Notes under the pieces: generated by a model
What the model was told of the DNA's origin: nothing
Database searches by the model: none
The model's input: the letters and a program-made list of their open reading frames with translations, nothing else
Translations under genes and position numbers: made by a program
Assembly: GCA_034769895.1 (NCBI GenBank)
Contig: JAWRYS010000719.1
Span: 1-64,000, forward strand
DNA: 64,000 bases
DNA from: Magicicada septendecula
Taxonomy: Eukaryota; Arthropoda; Insecta; Hemiptera; Cicadidae
Reading direction: 5' to 3'
Shown: piece by piece, positions 24,746 through 34,926 of the stretch
How the letters are laid out: every line of letters begins with the position of its first letter
How positions within the stretch are numbered: the first letter of the stretch is position 1

Positions 24746-26296
24746 TTAGTAATCATTAGGTTGCTTAAATAAGCTGATTGATTTCACCATTACTTTTCTC
24801 AATCTCCATATTTTGTTTTTCTTTTTCGGCTTGATCTCACTTTCAGAGAGTATAAACCCAAGAAATTGTAATTCCTGAGTTATGAATTTAAATTTATTTA
24901 ACTTCAGTGTAATATTATTTTGTTGGAGTTTCCTGAGTACAATTTCAATACGATCACAGTGTTCATCCCATGTTTTAGAGGTAATACGAATATCATCTAT
25001 ATATACTGTTGCGAACTCTAACACTTCTTTTCCTAGTATCTGGTCCATGCACTGGATAAAAATGGCGACAGAATTAACCAACCCGAAAGGTAAGTGTTTA
25101 AATTGGTAGTTTCTTCCCTCGAAGATGAAGACAACATACTGGCGACTGTCAGGGTGTAACTCTATTTGCCAGTATCCGCAAACACAAACAGCATCCCAAC
25201 TACTCATAAATTTACAAACATGGAATTTCTTCATAGTTTCTTCTATCTCTATTGGAGAGGTGCGATCCGTTATTATAATTTTATTTATTTCCCGCGCATC
25301 AAGGCACAACCATACTTGTCCATCTTTTTTAGGAATCGCCACAATGGGACTGGTATATGGGGAATTACTTCGTTCTATAATATCTTCTTGAATCATCCTA
25401 GCTATTTCTTTTCTAACTGCCTCTTTTGACGATTGAGCAATAGGATACGATTTCTTATTGAAATTAACGGAGTTATGAAATTTTAATCGGCTTACGAAAT
25501 CCTTCGCCTTTCCAGGAGAATCGGAAAATACATTACGATAAGTTTTATATATTTCTATTAATTTTTTCTTCTGTTCCACACTGATTGCCTCGGTATACCC
25601 CTTTCCTTGAAACGACAATATTTCCTGCATTTTTTCCTGCCATAATGCTGATTCTGTTACGATCTCTTTATCTCCTATGGGTGTCCTTATTATTTCCCTA
25701 ACGTGGTATGAGTTTCTGTACTGAGGGGCTATTGAGCTTCCTATTATCTCAGCAGTCCATTCATAACCTTCTGAGCTCAGTGTTGTTTTTCCACTGGCTA
25801 AATTAATATTCGCATAGTGACGCCTTAGCGTATCACAGCCTATCAACACCTTAAAAGGTAACCCTTGGGCCACCAGAAACACCATAGGAATTCCTCCTCC
25901 CATACTCGTAACATTCAGACTTACTTGTTGTTTGATTGTCTTGTTTTGTTTGCCAGTCGCTCCTATAATGGCAATATTATTAATAGGCAGTGTGGATATT
26001 TTTTCCGTACTCAACTCCTGTATTCTGTTCAGCTCTAATCTGTCTATTAAAGAAATGTTTGCTCCTGTATCTATCATAACTTCAGTTAGCACCCCATGTA
26101 ATTCTACCTTGATGTATACTATGTCCTCATTCGGTTTATCTTCTTCCATGGTAATCTCTTCCAACAAATCTCTCTGTATATTTTTTAAATAAAAGTTTCT
26201 TATCACGGTTATTGGTTCTTTGTTATTATTATTAGGGTTTATATCTCTCCTCAGCCCTGGGTCCGCTCGCAGTGATGGGCCGTCCAATGTTCTCAC
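24746..26296 (-). CDS. pol: Array unit 5 short pol (516 aa, open)
   Basis: Protease and partial RT frame, open over its full length. Its own gag upstream on the minus strand is interrupted by the 11.4-kb element at 27260-38661, so this frame is cut off from its LTR promoter by that insertion. Confidence 0.75.
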   Translation of the reverse strand: MRTLDGPSLRADPGLRRDINPNNNNKEPITVIRNFYLKNIQRDLLEEITMEEDKPNEDIVYIKVELHGVLTEVMIDTGANISLIDRLELNRIQELSTEKISTLPINNIAIIGATGKQNKTIKQQVSLNVTSMGGGIPMVFLVAQGLPFKVLIGCDTLRRHYANINLASGKTTLSSEGYEWTAEIIGSSIAPQYRNSYHVREIIRTPIGDKEIVTESALWQEKMQEILSFQGKGYTEAISVEQKKKLIEIYKTYRNVFSDSPGKAKDFVSRLKFHNSVNFNKKSYPIAQSSKEAVRKEIARMIQEDIIERSNSPYTSPIVAIPKKDGQVWLCLDAREINKIIITDRTSPIEIEETMKKFHVCKFMSSWDAVCVCGYWQIELHPDSRQYVVFIFEGRNYQFKHLPFGLVNSVAIFIQCMDQILGKEVLEFATVYIDDIRITSKTWDEHCDRIEIVLRKLQQNNITLKLNKFKFITQELQFLGFILSESEIKPKKKNKIWRLRKVMVKSISLFKQPNDY

Positions 26297-27259
26297 TGCA
26301 GCCTCTCGTTTTCCCTATTTACATCACTGTTGGTTTGTTGAACTTGTTCATTGGTGTTTTGGTTTCCAGAGGGTGTCTCCCTTCTTCTGTCCCAGCTTCT
26401 GGATCTCTGATAGACTTCTCTATTATCATTCCATTGTCTCCCATTGTCATTATCTCTTCCATATCGTCGGTCATAATTTCTATCATTATTAAAATTCTGA
26501 CGTCTTCCTTGAAATCGCCTGTTATTCGGATTTCTATTATATCCCTCCATACGTACGTGGTTTATTGGCTGTCGACTGTCGTGTGGTTGTTCATTGTTCC
26601 TATCATTCCAATCCTCTGTTCTTCTTCGACTCCTGTAATAATAATTTTCCCTCTCAAAACCTTCTAAGAGAGCCTCCATTTCTCCAATAGTTTTTATCTG
26701 TCCACACCGACGAGCCCGTACAATGTCTTCTCCAAAGTGATATGATAATTTGGCTATGAGACACTCCTCAGGGAATTTTGGTTGTAAATGTCGAGCTACC
26801 CAGACTTCGCCCAAAAAGTAAGCAGTCATTGTCTGTCCTCTTCTAGCATCATATCTGCCAGTGCTCAAATTGTCTCGGACTATATTTTGGATAGACTCAG
26901 ACCAATACTTTATTTTAAAAATTTGTTTAAATTCGTTATAATTGGTGATTTCATTTCTTACTGCCTTCCACCAGTTATCATTACCATTTTTAAAACTATC
27001 ATCTAGGAGATTCTTTATTATTGGCCACCAATTTTCTTTGGTTCTATTCAAACCTTCTTCTAACCTCTCCAAAAATTCTAGAGGGTTCTGACGATATTCT
27101 TTAAAGTTTATTACTTCTTTACTTTCTCCGATTAGTGTAGGTACATAGTTTATCGGTCTATGTTTTAGTACCTCTATTTCTTCCTTAAGATTTATTATGT
27201 CCTTCTGTTGAATTTCCTCTATCTTCTCCCTGTTGTTGGTAACTTGATTTTGTACCTGT
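26293..27259 (-). pseudogene. gag: Array unit 5 gag, C-terminal part (interrupted by an inserted element)
   Basis: Contains the end of the coiled coil, the capsid-like domain and the Arg-rich tail. At 27259 it abuts the 5' LTR of the inserted plus-strand element. The last four bases (CTGT, 27256-27259) are one copy of the target duplication. Confidence 0.85.
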
Positions 27260-28416
27260 TGTAGCGGGTCGATTTTTGGGTGTTTTATTTTAACCGTTTG
27301 GGACATTATTTATATTTTTATTTATTTCATTCTGGGCGGATTATCATTGTGCAACGTATTTGTGCGTATATAAGTCAATGTAACAGAACAGTGAAACAAC
27401 GTAAGACGCAGTTGTTGTCGAGGAATGCGGCAGAATATCTGCACCTCCACAAAATTCTGAGAACTTTGTACCTGTGTGTGGCAGCGCACATACGCAACTG
27501 CTCAATCACGCTCCAAGTGACGCTCTGGCAAAAAACTAAGATGGCCAGAGAGAGAAATTTTCATCCTTCATTTGGTTTCACTACGGAAATGCTGTGTTAA
27601 GTCCCACCCACTTTTATGACATTAGCCAGTGCCTATTTGAAATCGTCTGCTATCGTCACTCCAACAACTACGTGACTAGTATGATTCGAAACTGGGACGA
27701 CTAACTGGAAGGCATTGATGTCCGTCGTCTTGACTAAAATGCTCCCGGAGTGGGGAACGGAAAGACGCCGGCAGTTCGTTATCGACTCCAGCCTGCGCAG
27801 GCCGCCCGTCAACCGGGCTCGTCACAAATTTATATATTTGAACAGTAAAAAGTTTAATAGGAGGAAAGTTTATGTGACCGCGGTCGAGTAGAAAAGGGTA
27901 AAGAAATTAACTGTATAATTTTCGGACAGTAAACAACAAGAAATTAACAGAAGATGAGTGCGCGCGCGAACCACGTTGCCGGCGGTTTAAGTGTAAGGGC
28001 TGGGGGTTTTATTAGAAAATGTTAAGGGGTTCATAATTTAGTGTGTTTGAGTGAGTGTGAAAAATTTGCAGGCTGGGCTCTGTCTGTATGTCTGTTTTAT
28101 ATAGTGATCAGTAAGGTAAGGGATTAGCGTAAGTTAGTATGTAGAAGACGCCAAGAGAAAAAAGAAACATGTAACGTAATCTGTAAAATGCTGAGAAAAA
28201 TTTTGAACAAGATTTTCAAATGAGTCTGATTAAAGAAAAATATTAATTCTCTTCCAAAATGAGTTGTGTCAATACTTTGCATAACCTATAGACCATGCTT
28301 GTATCTAGGTACATGTGATCGAACCCTGTGACCCCGTAAGAATTATCGTAACGGTAAGTAACAATTTAATTGGACATTTAATTATAATAATATATGTGAT
28401 TGATTAGCAAGTCACA
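27260..28416 (+). repeat. 5' LTR of the inserted element (1157 bp)
   Basis: Bounded by the left copy of CTGT and by the PBS two bases downstream. Ends are TG...CA. It carries a TATA-like box at 27367-27374, which should drive the element's transcript. Confidence 0.93.
27367..27374 (+). promoter_or_regulatory. TATA-like box in the 5' LTR
   Basis: TATATAAG lies 108 bp into the LTR. The transcript start, and so the U3/R border, would be expected about 30 bp downstream. Support is by motif only. Confidence 0.5.
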
Positions 28417-28418
28417 AT

Positions 28419-28436
28419 TGGCGCCACGGAACAGGC
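28419..28436 (+). other. Primer-binding site of the inserted element
   Basis: TGGCGCCACGGAACAGGC begins two bases after the 5' LTR end. It fits a tRNA with a 3' end in GGCGCCA. It differs after the first six bases from the array element's PBS. Confidence 0.75.
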
Positions 28437-28610
28437 ACGAATTTAATTAATTATAATTAATTAATTGAATTCCGCATCGACAGAGATACAAGCGTGTTCT
28501 GGGTTAGCATAGCGACCTAGCATTATATTACAAAATTTAAGTAATGACACCATTTATTTAATTAATCCATTTAAGCAATTTATTTAATTTAAGCATATCA
28601 ATAATACAAA

Positions 28611-30338
28611 ATGTCAAATAACGAAAATAACGTAAATAAAATGAGTGTCGAAGTGTTCGACGACTCGAACATTAGTAACTTTGAAGCACGCTCGACTCCA
28701 AGTGTGAGTCAGAATGAAATAGAAATAAGTGAAACAGAATCAAGAATTATGGATGAAGGAATTCATTCAACCCCAATTCAAAATAAAAACTCAGATAACA
28801 ATAATATGATGAAATATTTATGTAGCATGGTATGTAGTATGAAAGAGAGTTCAGACAAGCAGCAGGCGATGTTAGAGTTAAAATTCAGTGAACAGAAGAG
28901 TGATTCTGACGCTAAATTCAATGTATTAAAAAATCTGAATAATGAATTGAAAAATGATATTAATGAGATTAATAGACGTTGTGAAAATACCAAAGTAGAA
29001 TTTACCAATAGAGTTAACCAAGTAGAAACCAAGTTAGATGATTCAATGCAAAAGGTAGATGTTAAATTTAATGAAATAGATAGTCAGATAGATAGAGTTG
29101 AGAAGCAGATAAATGAGAATAACGAGTATTTAATAAATTCAATGAATGAGTATAACAATGATATAGAATCCAAAATTAATAAATGTAGTATTGAAACTGA
29201 GTGTAAGTTGAATAGTGTAGTAATGACAGTTGAAAAATTTAGTCAGAATATTGATGAACACCAAAGTAAGATAGAATCTAAAATATATGAAATTGAAAAT
29301 AATTATAAGACAGAAATACAAGCAGTAAATGAATCTATCGATGTGATAGCAAAGAATAACGTACAGTCTGAACATAGTAATGACAAAAAATTATATTCAC
29401 TTGAACAGAATATTAATAATATGAGAGATGAATTAAGTGTAGTAAAAAATCAAAATGTAAACAATGTTACTGAACGCGTATTTATGACACGTGACACAAA
29501 CAATGAAATAGAATTAGAAAATTTTAGTAATGAAAATAGGAGAGTGCATCCAATGCAATTTTTAAATCGAGTACGGGAGTTTGACAGATTTAATGGTAGT
29601 AGCTGGGAGGTTAAACTTATAAAAATTTTGAAATGTTTTAAAGGTGATTCAGAGATATGGGCGGAGACGCATCGAAACGAATGGGAGAGTTATGGAGATT
29701 TTGAAAGAGCATTTCGGAACAAATACTGGTCGGAGGAGGAGCAGGAGATACTGCGAAGCCAAATAATGGGAACTGGGAGTTTTGGAAGAAACAGCCGTAG
29801 TATTACAGTATATACGATGAAGCTGTACAACGAAGCGAAGTATTTGGAACCACCGTTGCCATTCCAGTCGTTTGTACGCCACGTTAGCAAGCACCTACCA
29901 AGGGAGGTGCAGATCACATTGATGACCAGAGAGGTAAGCGACATAAATGAATTAGAAAAAGTATTAGACGTTTTTCAGAATATTAAGGACCAGGAAGACA
30001 GCAGACGCATACAACAACATAATATACAAAATGGAGGTAATTATGTACCAAGAGGAGGACCAAACGGAGGAACCACACACAATGGTCGAGAACGGGACAG
30101 ACGATACCCAATGTGGAAATGTGACGGGTGTCTGGTGGAAAATTATGCTGATCGTAATTTCTGTTATAGATGTAGAAGGACGAGGCCCGGACAGCAGCCG
30201 AGAACACCACCGAGGTTCAACAACCCACAGCAGAGGAACGGTGACCGACGAGTAGAGAATCTGAGAAATGAAGGAGGAAATCAGCAGATGGGCAGAGTAT
30301 ACATGCCCCGTAACGCAGACGAAAGAATGGGAAACTAA
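28611..30338 (+). CDS. gag: Gag of the inserted element (575 aa), with a RanBP2-type zinc finger
   Basis: Starts at ATG 28611, about 175 bases after the PBS. Residues 1-60 are acidic. Residues 60-300 form a long coiled coil. Residues 305-465 are a capsid-like domain with HPMQFLNRV, FRNKYWSEEEQ and similar blocks that align with the array Gag. The C-terminal part is Gly/Arg/Asn-rich. Within it lies one zinc finger, W502-X-C504-X2-C507-X3-N511-X6-C518-X2-C521, which fits the RanBP2 pattern exactly and not the CCHC knuckle usual for Gag. In other proteins this fold binds single-stranded RNA or ubiquitin; here RNA packaging is the natural guess. The stop at 30336-30338 directly follows a G-GGA-AAC heptamer, and pol lies in the -1 frame. 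Confidence 0.88.
   Translation: MSNNENNVNKMSVEVFDDSNISNFEARSTPSVSQNEIEISETESRIMDEGIHSTPIQNKNSDNNNMMKYLCSMVCSMKESSDKQQAMLELKFSEQKSDSDAKFNVLKNLNNELKNDINEINRRCENTKVEFTNRVNQVETKLDDSMQKVDVKFNEIDSQIDRVEKQINENNEYLINSMNEYNNDIESKINKCSIETECKLNSVVMTVEKFSQNIDEHQSKIESKIYEIENNYKTEIQAVNESIDVIAKNNVQSEHSNDKKLYSLEQNINNMRDELSVVKNQNVNNVTERVFMTRDTNNEIELENFSNENRRVHPMQFLNRVREFDRFNGSSWEVKLIKILKCFKGDSEIWAETHRNEWESYGDFERAFRNKYWSEEEQEILRSQIMGTGSFGRNSRSITVYTMKLYNEAKYLEPPLPFQSFVRHVSKHLPREVQITLMTREVSDINELEKVLDVFQNIKDQEDSRRIQQHNIQNGGNYVPRGGPNGGTTHNGRERDRRYPMWKCDGCLVENYADRNFCYRCRRTRPGQQPRTPPRFNNPQQRNGDRRVENLRNEGGNQQMGRVYMPRNADERMGN
30329..30335 (+). promoter_or_regulatory. Candidate -1 ribosomal frameshift site
   Basis: G GGA AAC lies in the zero frame of gag immediately before the TAA. 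This is the X XXY YYZ slippery pattern used for -1 frameshifting in several retroviruses. The pol frame is the -1 frame and is open from 30314 onward, so the overlap around the heptamer allows a Gag-Pol fusion product, as known in this family. No downstream pseudoknot was worked out. Confidence 0.6.
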
Positions 30339-30346
30339 GGAGGACA

Positions 30347-33300
30347 ATGGATGAGGAGGCCCGGCCATTGTCGAGGAATAATCACGGGGTCCATGAAAAT
30401 AAATACAGGAATAACACGATTCACACGGACTTGGCCACAGAATTGTTGGAAGAAGAGGAGACGGAAACGAGGAGACAAGAGGCGTGGTTGACTGAGGTAA
30501 AACTGGAAATAGAAGGTAAGTCAATCTTGACACTTATAGATACAGGTAGCGAAATATCTGTAATAGCAGAACATGTACTCAATAAATTGAAAGAAACTAA
30601 CAAACATATTCCGTCTTTGCCAGTAGCAGGAGTAGCAATTGTAGGTATTACGGGTGTTAGAAGTAAACGGGTTACAACACAAGTCCAGTTGAACATGTTA
30701 ATAAATGGGGAAAAATATGAGAATACATTTTTAGTTGTAAGAGGTTTAAATTTAGAAGTAATTTTGGGTAATGATTTTTTAATAAGGAATAATGCGGTCA
30801 TTAACTTTCGAAAAAGAATTTTAGAATTGAGTAATGAAAATAAACAAATAACAGTTAATTTTGAACGGGTTCTAGACACAGTAAAGATTTCGGGTATAAG
30901 GGTTATACCAGATAAAACCATAAATAGGGATATGGAATTTAGTATACATGCGTGTAGAGAGAGTGTGAGTGAAGAGAGGGGAGATAGAATATGGGCCGAA
31001 AGAGAGGTTAAATTTTGTGGGGAAGGTGATGAAATGGGGAGTTCTCAGCGTAAAGCGCTGTGGCGGGTAGTTGAGGATTATCGGGGAGTGTTTGCCGGGG
31101 AACCAGGGAGGGCAAAAGGTTATGAATGTGAATTAAGGGTGAGGGAGCATGCGCCATATGTCCAACGTAGTTATCCGGTACCATATTCGAAAAGGGAGGC
31201 TGTACAGTCAGAATTAGATAGGATGTTAGCGGGGGATATTATAGAAAGGTCGGTATCAACTTATTCCAACCCTTTAGTAGTAGTAATCAAAAAAGATGGG
31301 AGAGTGAGGTTATGTCTAGATGCCCGCAAAATCAATCAAATAATCATTCCAGACCGGGAGTCACCAGAAGCGATAGAAGAGATTTTTCAGAAATTTAGTG
31401 GTGTGAAATACATGACTTCTTTAGACCTGACCGCCGGATATTGGCAAGTCCCGTTGGCAGTAAATAGTAGAAAATATACAGCGTTTTTGTTCAATGGAAA
31501 AAATTACCAATTTAAGAGACTACCGTTCGGTTTGAACACAAGTGTAGCTAGTTTTATTAAGTGTCTCGACGAAATTTTGCAGCCACATAACTTAGATTTT
31601 CTAACCATATACGTAGACGACATACTAATAGCTTCTAGAACATTTGAAGAGCATGTAGAGCATTTGGAATATGTATTGGAGAAATTATATCAGGGAGGTT
31701 TGACGGTGAATTGGGACAAATCAAAATTTTTGCAAACTGAGATACATTTTTTAGGTTTCATCATAACACCTACAGGAATACGTGCCAATCCGGATAAGGT
31801 AGAATCCATCCTGACGTTCCCGGAGCCCAAAAATATAAAACAATTGCAAAGTTTTCTTGGTCTTTGTAATTTTTACAGGAAGTTCCAGCGGAACTACGCC
31901 CAGACGACGGCCCGACTAAGTGCAGTGCTGCAAAAGAATAAGCAATGGAGATGGGGCGATAACGAAAGAGCGGCGTTTAATGACATCAAAATTAAGTTCA
32001 CAGACATGATACTAATGAATCATCCCAATTTTAATGACAAATTTTATTTACAGACAGATGCTAGTAATATAGCATTGGGAGCGGAACTCTACCAAGAGGA
32101 CGAGGAGAAAGAGCATAAAACCATCGCCTTCGCCAGCCGGACATTGCTAGCCGCTGAGCGCAACTACACTACCACAGAAAAGGAGTTCCTCAGTATAGTG
32201 TTCGCAGTGAGGAAGTTCCGAACGTATCTGCTGGGTAACAGGACCATCATCAGGACGGACCATAAAGCGCTATCGTTCCTCAATACTTGTAAACTCACAC
32301 ACAGCCGGATTACCAGGTGGGTGTTAGCTCTTCAAGAGTATAATTTTTCTTGGGAATATATCAAGGGTGTAGAGAACAGGGTGCCAGACACACTATCACG
32401 AATAGACACAGATAGAAATAGAACAGGTAGAGATATCAAAGAGATAGAAATTTATAGACTATCCCGGGAAGATAAACTTTTTGGGGAGGAATTGAAAGAT
32501 ATAAATGTAATGCAAAGAGCTGATAATAAATTAAATAAAATAATTACTAGTATAGAATCAGATGTAGATGAGTTTGGGTATAAACAATATTTTCAAGTGT
32601 TTAAAGGGAGTTTGTTTAAAAAAGTAGAGGGGAGAGAGAGAGATTGGAGATTAGTCATACCTGAAGGGTTGATAGAGAAAATAGTGTGGGACTGTCATTT
32701 TAGATACGGGCATTTTGGGGCACGGAAGTGTGTGAATGTATTAAAGGAATCTTGTTTATTTAAGAACATGGAGAAACGAGTCCGAAGAATACTTAGAGTT
32801 TGTGAGTTATGTCAGAAATCCAAAGTTGTAAATTATAGGTTAGAGGGCGAACTAAATTATATTAAAGTAGAAAAACCATTTGATTTAGTAGCTGTAGATT
32901 TGTACGGCCCACTGCCGAAAGGTAGGGGTGGAGTGATGCATATTTTTGTTGTACTTGATACTTTTTCTAAATATGTCAGGCTATATAGTGTAAAGCGAGC
33001 CACAAGTAAGGTGCTGAGCGAGAAAATCACACGCGACTATATGATCAACGTGGGAAAGCCGAAGGTGATATTATCCGACCACGGTCCGCAGTTCATCAGC
33101 GGAAGATGGCGCCAGACTCTTGGATGGGAAGGTATTATCCCAAAGCACACTGCCGTCTATCATCCACAGTCGAATCAAGCTGAGAGAGTCATGAGGGAGT
33201 TGGGCAGAATTTTTCGAACATACTGCCATGCCAAACATAGTGAGTGGCCACTCTATGTGCAGAAGATTGAAAACTGGCTAAACTGCACCACCCACGAGTC

Positions 33301-33700
33301 GACGGGGTTCACGCCTTACGAGTTGATACGAGGAAAGCGCCCACAGCGGATTTTGGAACAATTAATTGAATATCCACCGGAAACCAACACTATTAGCAAC
33401 GATGTTAAACTTAGACTAGCGAATGAGAGTTTGTTGACGAAGGGAGAGCGGAGAAAACAGCGCCATGATAGGAAAGGTAAGTGGACGAAGTATGAGATTG
33501 GACAGCTGGTATTGGTACGACGACACGATTTATCAAGTGCACAAGATAAGGAGATCAAGAAGTTTTTCTTATTGTACGAGGGGCCGTACGAGGTAGTGGA
33601 AATAAAAATGAAAAATTCATATGTGTTACAGAATAGAGAAACCAGGGAGATAGTGGGTACGCACAACGCTACAAATTTGAAATTATTTTGGTCAGCATAA
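30347..33700 (+). CDS. pol: Pol of the inserted element: protease, RT, RNase H, integrase (1117 aa from the first ATG)
   Basis: All Ty3/gypsy Pol domains appear in the usual order. The protease has DTG at 65-67. RT has SLDLTAGYWQ at 358-367 and YVDD at 422-425. RNase H has QTDAS (D571), EKEF (611-614) and RTDHKAL (D638). Integrase has an HHCC zinc module (H784, H789, C819, C822), catalytic D851, D911 and E946 with the D-35-E spacing, and a C-terminal GPY module at 1079-1081. The length and completeness are those of an active-type pol. Integrase downstream of RNase H is the Ty3/gypsy order and excludes copia. The first ATG lies eight bases after the gag stop, so both frameshift expression and re-initiation are conceivable; the slippery heptamer favours the former. 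Confidence 0.93.
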   Translation: MDEEARPLSRNNHGVHENKYRNNTIHTDLATELLEEEETETRRQEAWLTEVKLEIEGKSILTLIDTGSEISVIAEHVLNKLKETNKHIPSLPVAGVAIVGITGVRSKRVTTQVQLNMLINGEKYENTFLVVRGLNLEVILGNDFLIRNNAVINFRKRILELSNENKQITVNFERVLDTVKISGIRVIPDKTINRDMEFSIHACRESVSEERGDRIWAEREVKFCGEGDEMGSSQRKALWRVVEDYRGVFAGEPGRAKGYECELRVREHAPYVQRSYPVPYSKREAVQSELDRMLAGDIIERSVSTYSNPLVVVIKKDGRVRLCLDARKINQIIIPDRESPEAIEEIFQKFSGVKYMTSLDLTAGYWQVPLAVNSRKYTAFLFNGKNYQFKRLPFGLNTSVASFIKCLDEILQPHNLDFLTIYVDDILIASRTFEEHVEHLEYVLEKLYQGGLTVNWDKSKFLQTEIHFLGFIITPTGIRANPDKVESILTFPEPKNIKQLQSFLGLCNFYRKFQRNYAQTTARLSAVLQKNKQWRWGDNERAAFNDIKIKFTDMILMNHPNFNDKFYLQTDASNIALGAELYQEDEEKEHKTIAFASRTLLAAERNYTTTEKEFLSIVFAVRKFRTYLLGNRTIIRTDHKALSFLNTCKLTHSRITRWVLALQEYNFSWEYIKGVENRVPDTLSRIDTDRNRTGRDIKEIEIYRLSREDKLFGEELKDINVMQRADNKLNKIITSIESDVDEFGYKQYFQVFKGSLFKKVEGRERDWRLVIPEGLIEKIVWDCHFRYGHFGARKCVNVLKESCLFKNMEKRVRRILRVCELCQKSKVVNYRLEGELNYIKVEKPFDLVAVDLYGPLPKGRGGVMHIFVVLDTFSKYVRLYSVKRATSKVLSEKITRDYMINVGKPKVILSDHGPQFISGRWRQTLGWEGIIPKHTAVYHPQSNQAERVMRELGRIFRTYCHAKHSEWPLYVQKIENWLNCTTHESTGFTPYELIRGKRPQRILEQLIEYPPETNTISNDVKLRLANESLLTKGERRKQRHDRKGKWTKYEIGQLVLVRRHDLSSAQDKEIKKFFLLYEGPYEVVEIKMKNSYVLQNRETREIVGTHNATNLKLFWSA

Positions 33701-33769
33701 GTATTTTGTTAATTTGTAAAGGTATGAATGTTATTTAATTATTCTTTTATGTTTTTAGAGGGGCTCCTC

Positions 33770-33819
33770 CCCCATTTTCGGGCGGCCACGATCTTACCAG
33801 TCCTGGCCGTGGAATTCGG
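33770..33819 (+). repeat. 50-bp motif in the 3' region, copy 1
   Basis: Contains TTTTCGGGCGGCCACG and GGCCGTGGAATTCGG, which can pair as a short stem. An imperfect second copy is at 34806-34857. Confidence 0.6.
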
Positions 33820-34378
33820 AACTCGGAGGCGGGCCATGGTTGGCAGGATCTTCCTTCGGGCAGTGAAAACAACGATGGTCCGGCTCCACCAAAATTGGTA
33901 CAAAATAGAAATTTAACCACACATATTTGAACGGGGAGGGGGACCCCAACAGGTACGTGACTCGACTTAAAATTTTTTTATACACTCATGGTGCAGCGGT
34001 TTTGGTGTGCCTGTCACGTGCCTGCACTGCCTTAGAGTGTTTGTATATAATGGAGGCTGCATTAAATAAAAGGCAGTGCATTCAAATTAAATTTTTTGGT
34101 GTCAAGGGCAAAATTAAAATGGAGCCTTTGACAATATTTTCTGTTTGGCCCGAAACAACGAGTTTTGGGGCAAGACGGTTTGGCGCACGGTAGAAGGCGG
34201 GGTAGAAGAAATGGTAGGAGAGAGGGGGTAGTGTGTTTCAGAGGGGGGACGTGAATTCACGTAGTATATCGATCTCGTGCCAATCCGTTTTGCAGCAAGA
34301 CCCGGCATTTCAGGCGATGTGTCGCGTCAGCAAATTATATGATGACAATAGAGTCAGCCTCCTATGTAAATATATATA

Positions 34379-34381
<3 letters not shown>

Positions 34382-34421
<40 letters not shown>
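34382..34421 (+). repeat. Poly(A) run of 40 bases
   Basis: Follows a short TA run. It could be the tail of an old retroposed sequence captured in the element, or a simple repeat. Confidence 0.8.
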
Positions 34422-34423
<2 letters not shown>

Positions 34424-34805
34424 AACCAAAACAATTTTGGATGTGTATAATTTTAAATTTAAGATATGATTTTTTTCTTCTAAATTTTTTAGCATTAGGT
34501 GACCAAATATAATTGTTGGATTTTAGTAGTAGTGGGTATAAGAACGTTTTGAAGAAATGTGGTAATATAAGAACTTGTTATCAGTACAAGATGTGGGGAT
34601 AATTTTGGGGGGTAGTTTGGTGCTCAATGAAGGGACATAACAGTGTAGTGTGGAACTGCTATGGTGGAAAGTTGTAGATTTTGTATTAATTATTTTATGT
34701 TAATAATGGTTAAGCTTCCATATAAAGTGGGTTAAAACCCCATCTCAATTAAGATTGTCATTTAAATTTTAATTTAATATTACGAAAGATATTTTACTTG
34801 TGATT

Positions 34806-34857
34806 CCCCAAATTTTCGGGCGGTCACGGCCTCACCGAACCCTGACCGTGGAATTGG
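34806..34857 (+). repeat. 50-bp motif in the 3' region, copy 2
   Basis: Imperfect direct repeat of 33770-33819, sharing TTTTCGGGCGG and CCGTGGAATT. The paired bases CACGG/CCGTG are kept although the spacer differs, which hints at a conserved small stem. Confidence 0.6.
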
Positions 34858-34865
34858 TTTAGCTT

Positions 34866-34926
34866 TAACAGCTATGGTTGGGGCACATTACGATTACGCG
34901 CTGACCATAACTGGCCATAGCTGTTA
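34866..34926. repeat. Inverted repeat in the 3' region
   Basis: TAACAGCTATGG (34866-34877) and its exact complement CCATAGCTGTTA (34915-34926) are separated by 37 bases and follow the second 50-bp motif directly. It is a possible hairpin of unknown role. Confidence 0.6.

Noticed and set aside
27280-27600. Frame of 106 codons inside both LTRs of the inserted element
   Set aside because: It overlaps the TATA-like box and the expected transcript start, has no domain, and its duplication only reflects the two LTRs.
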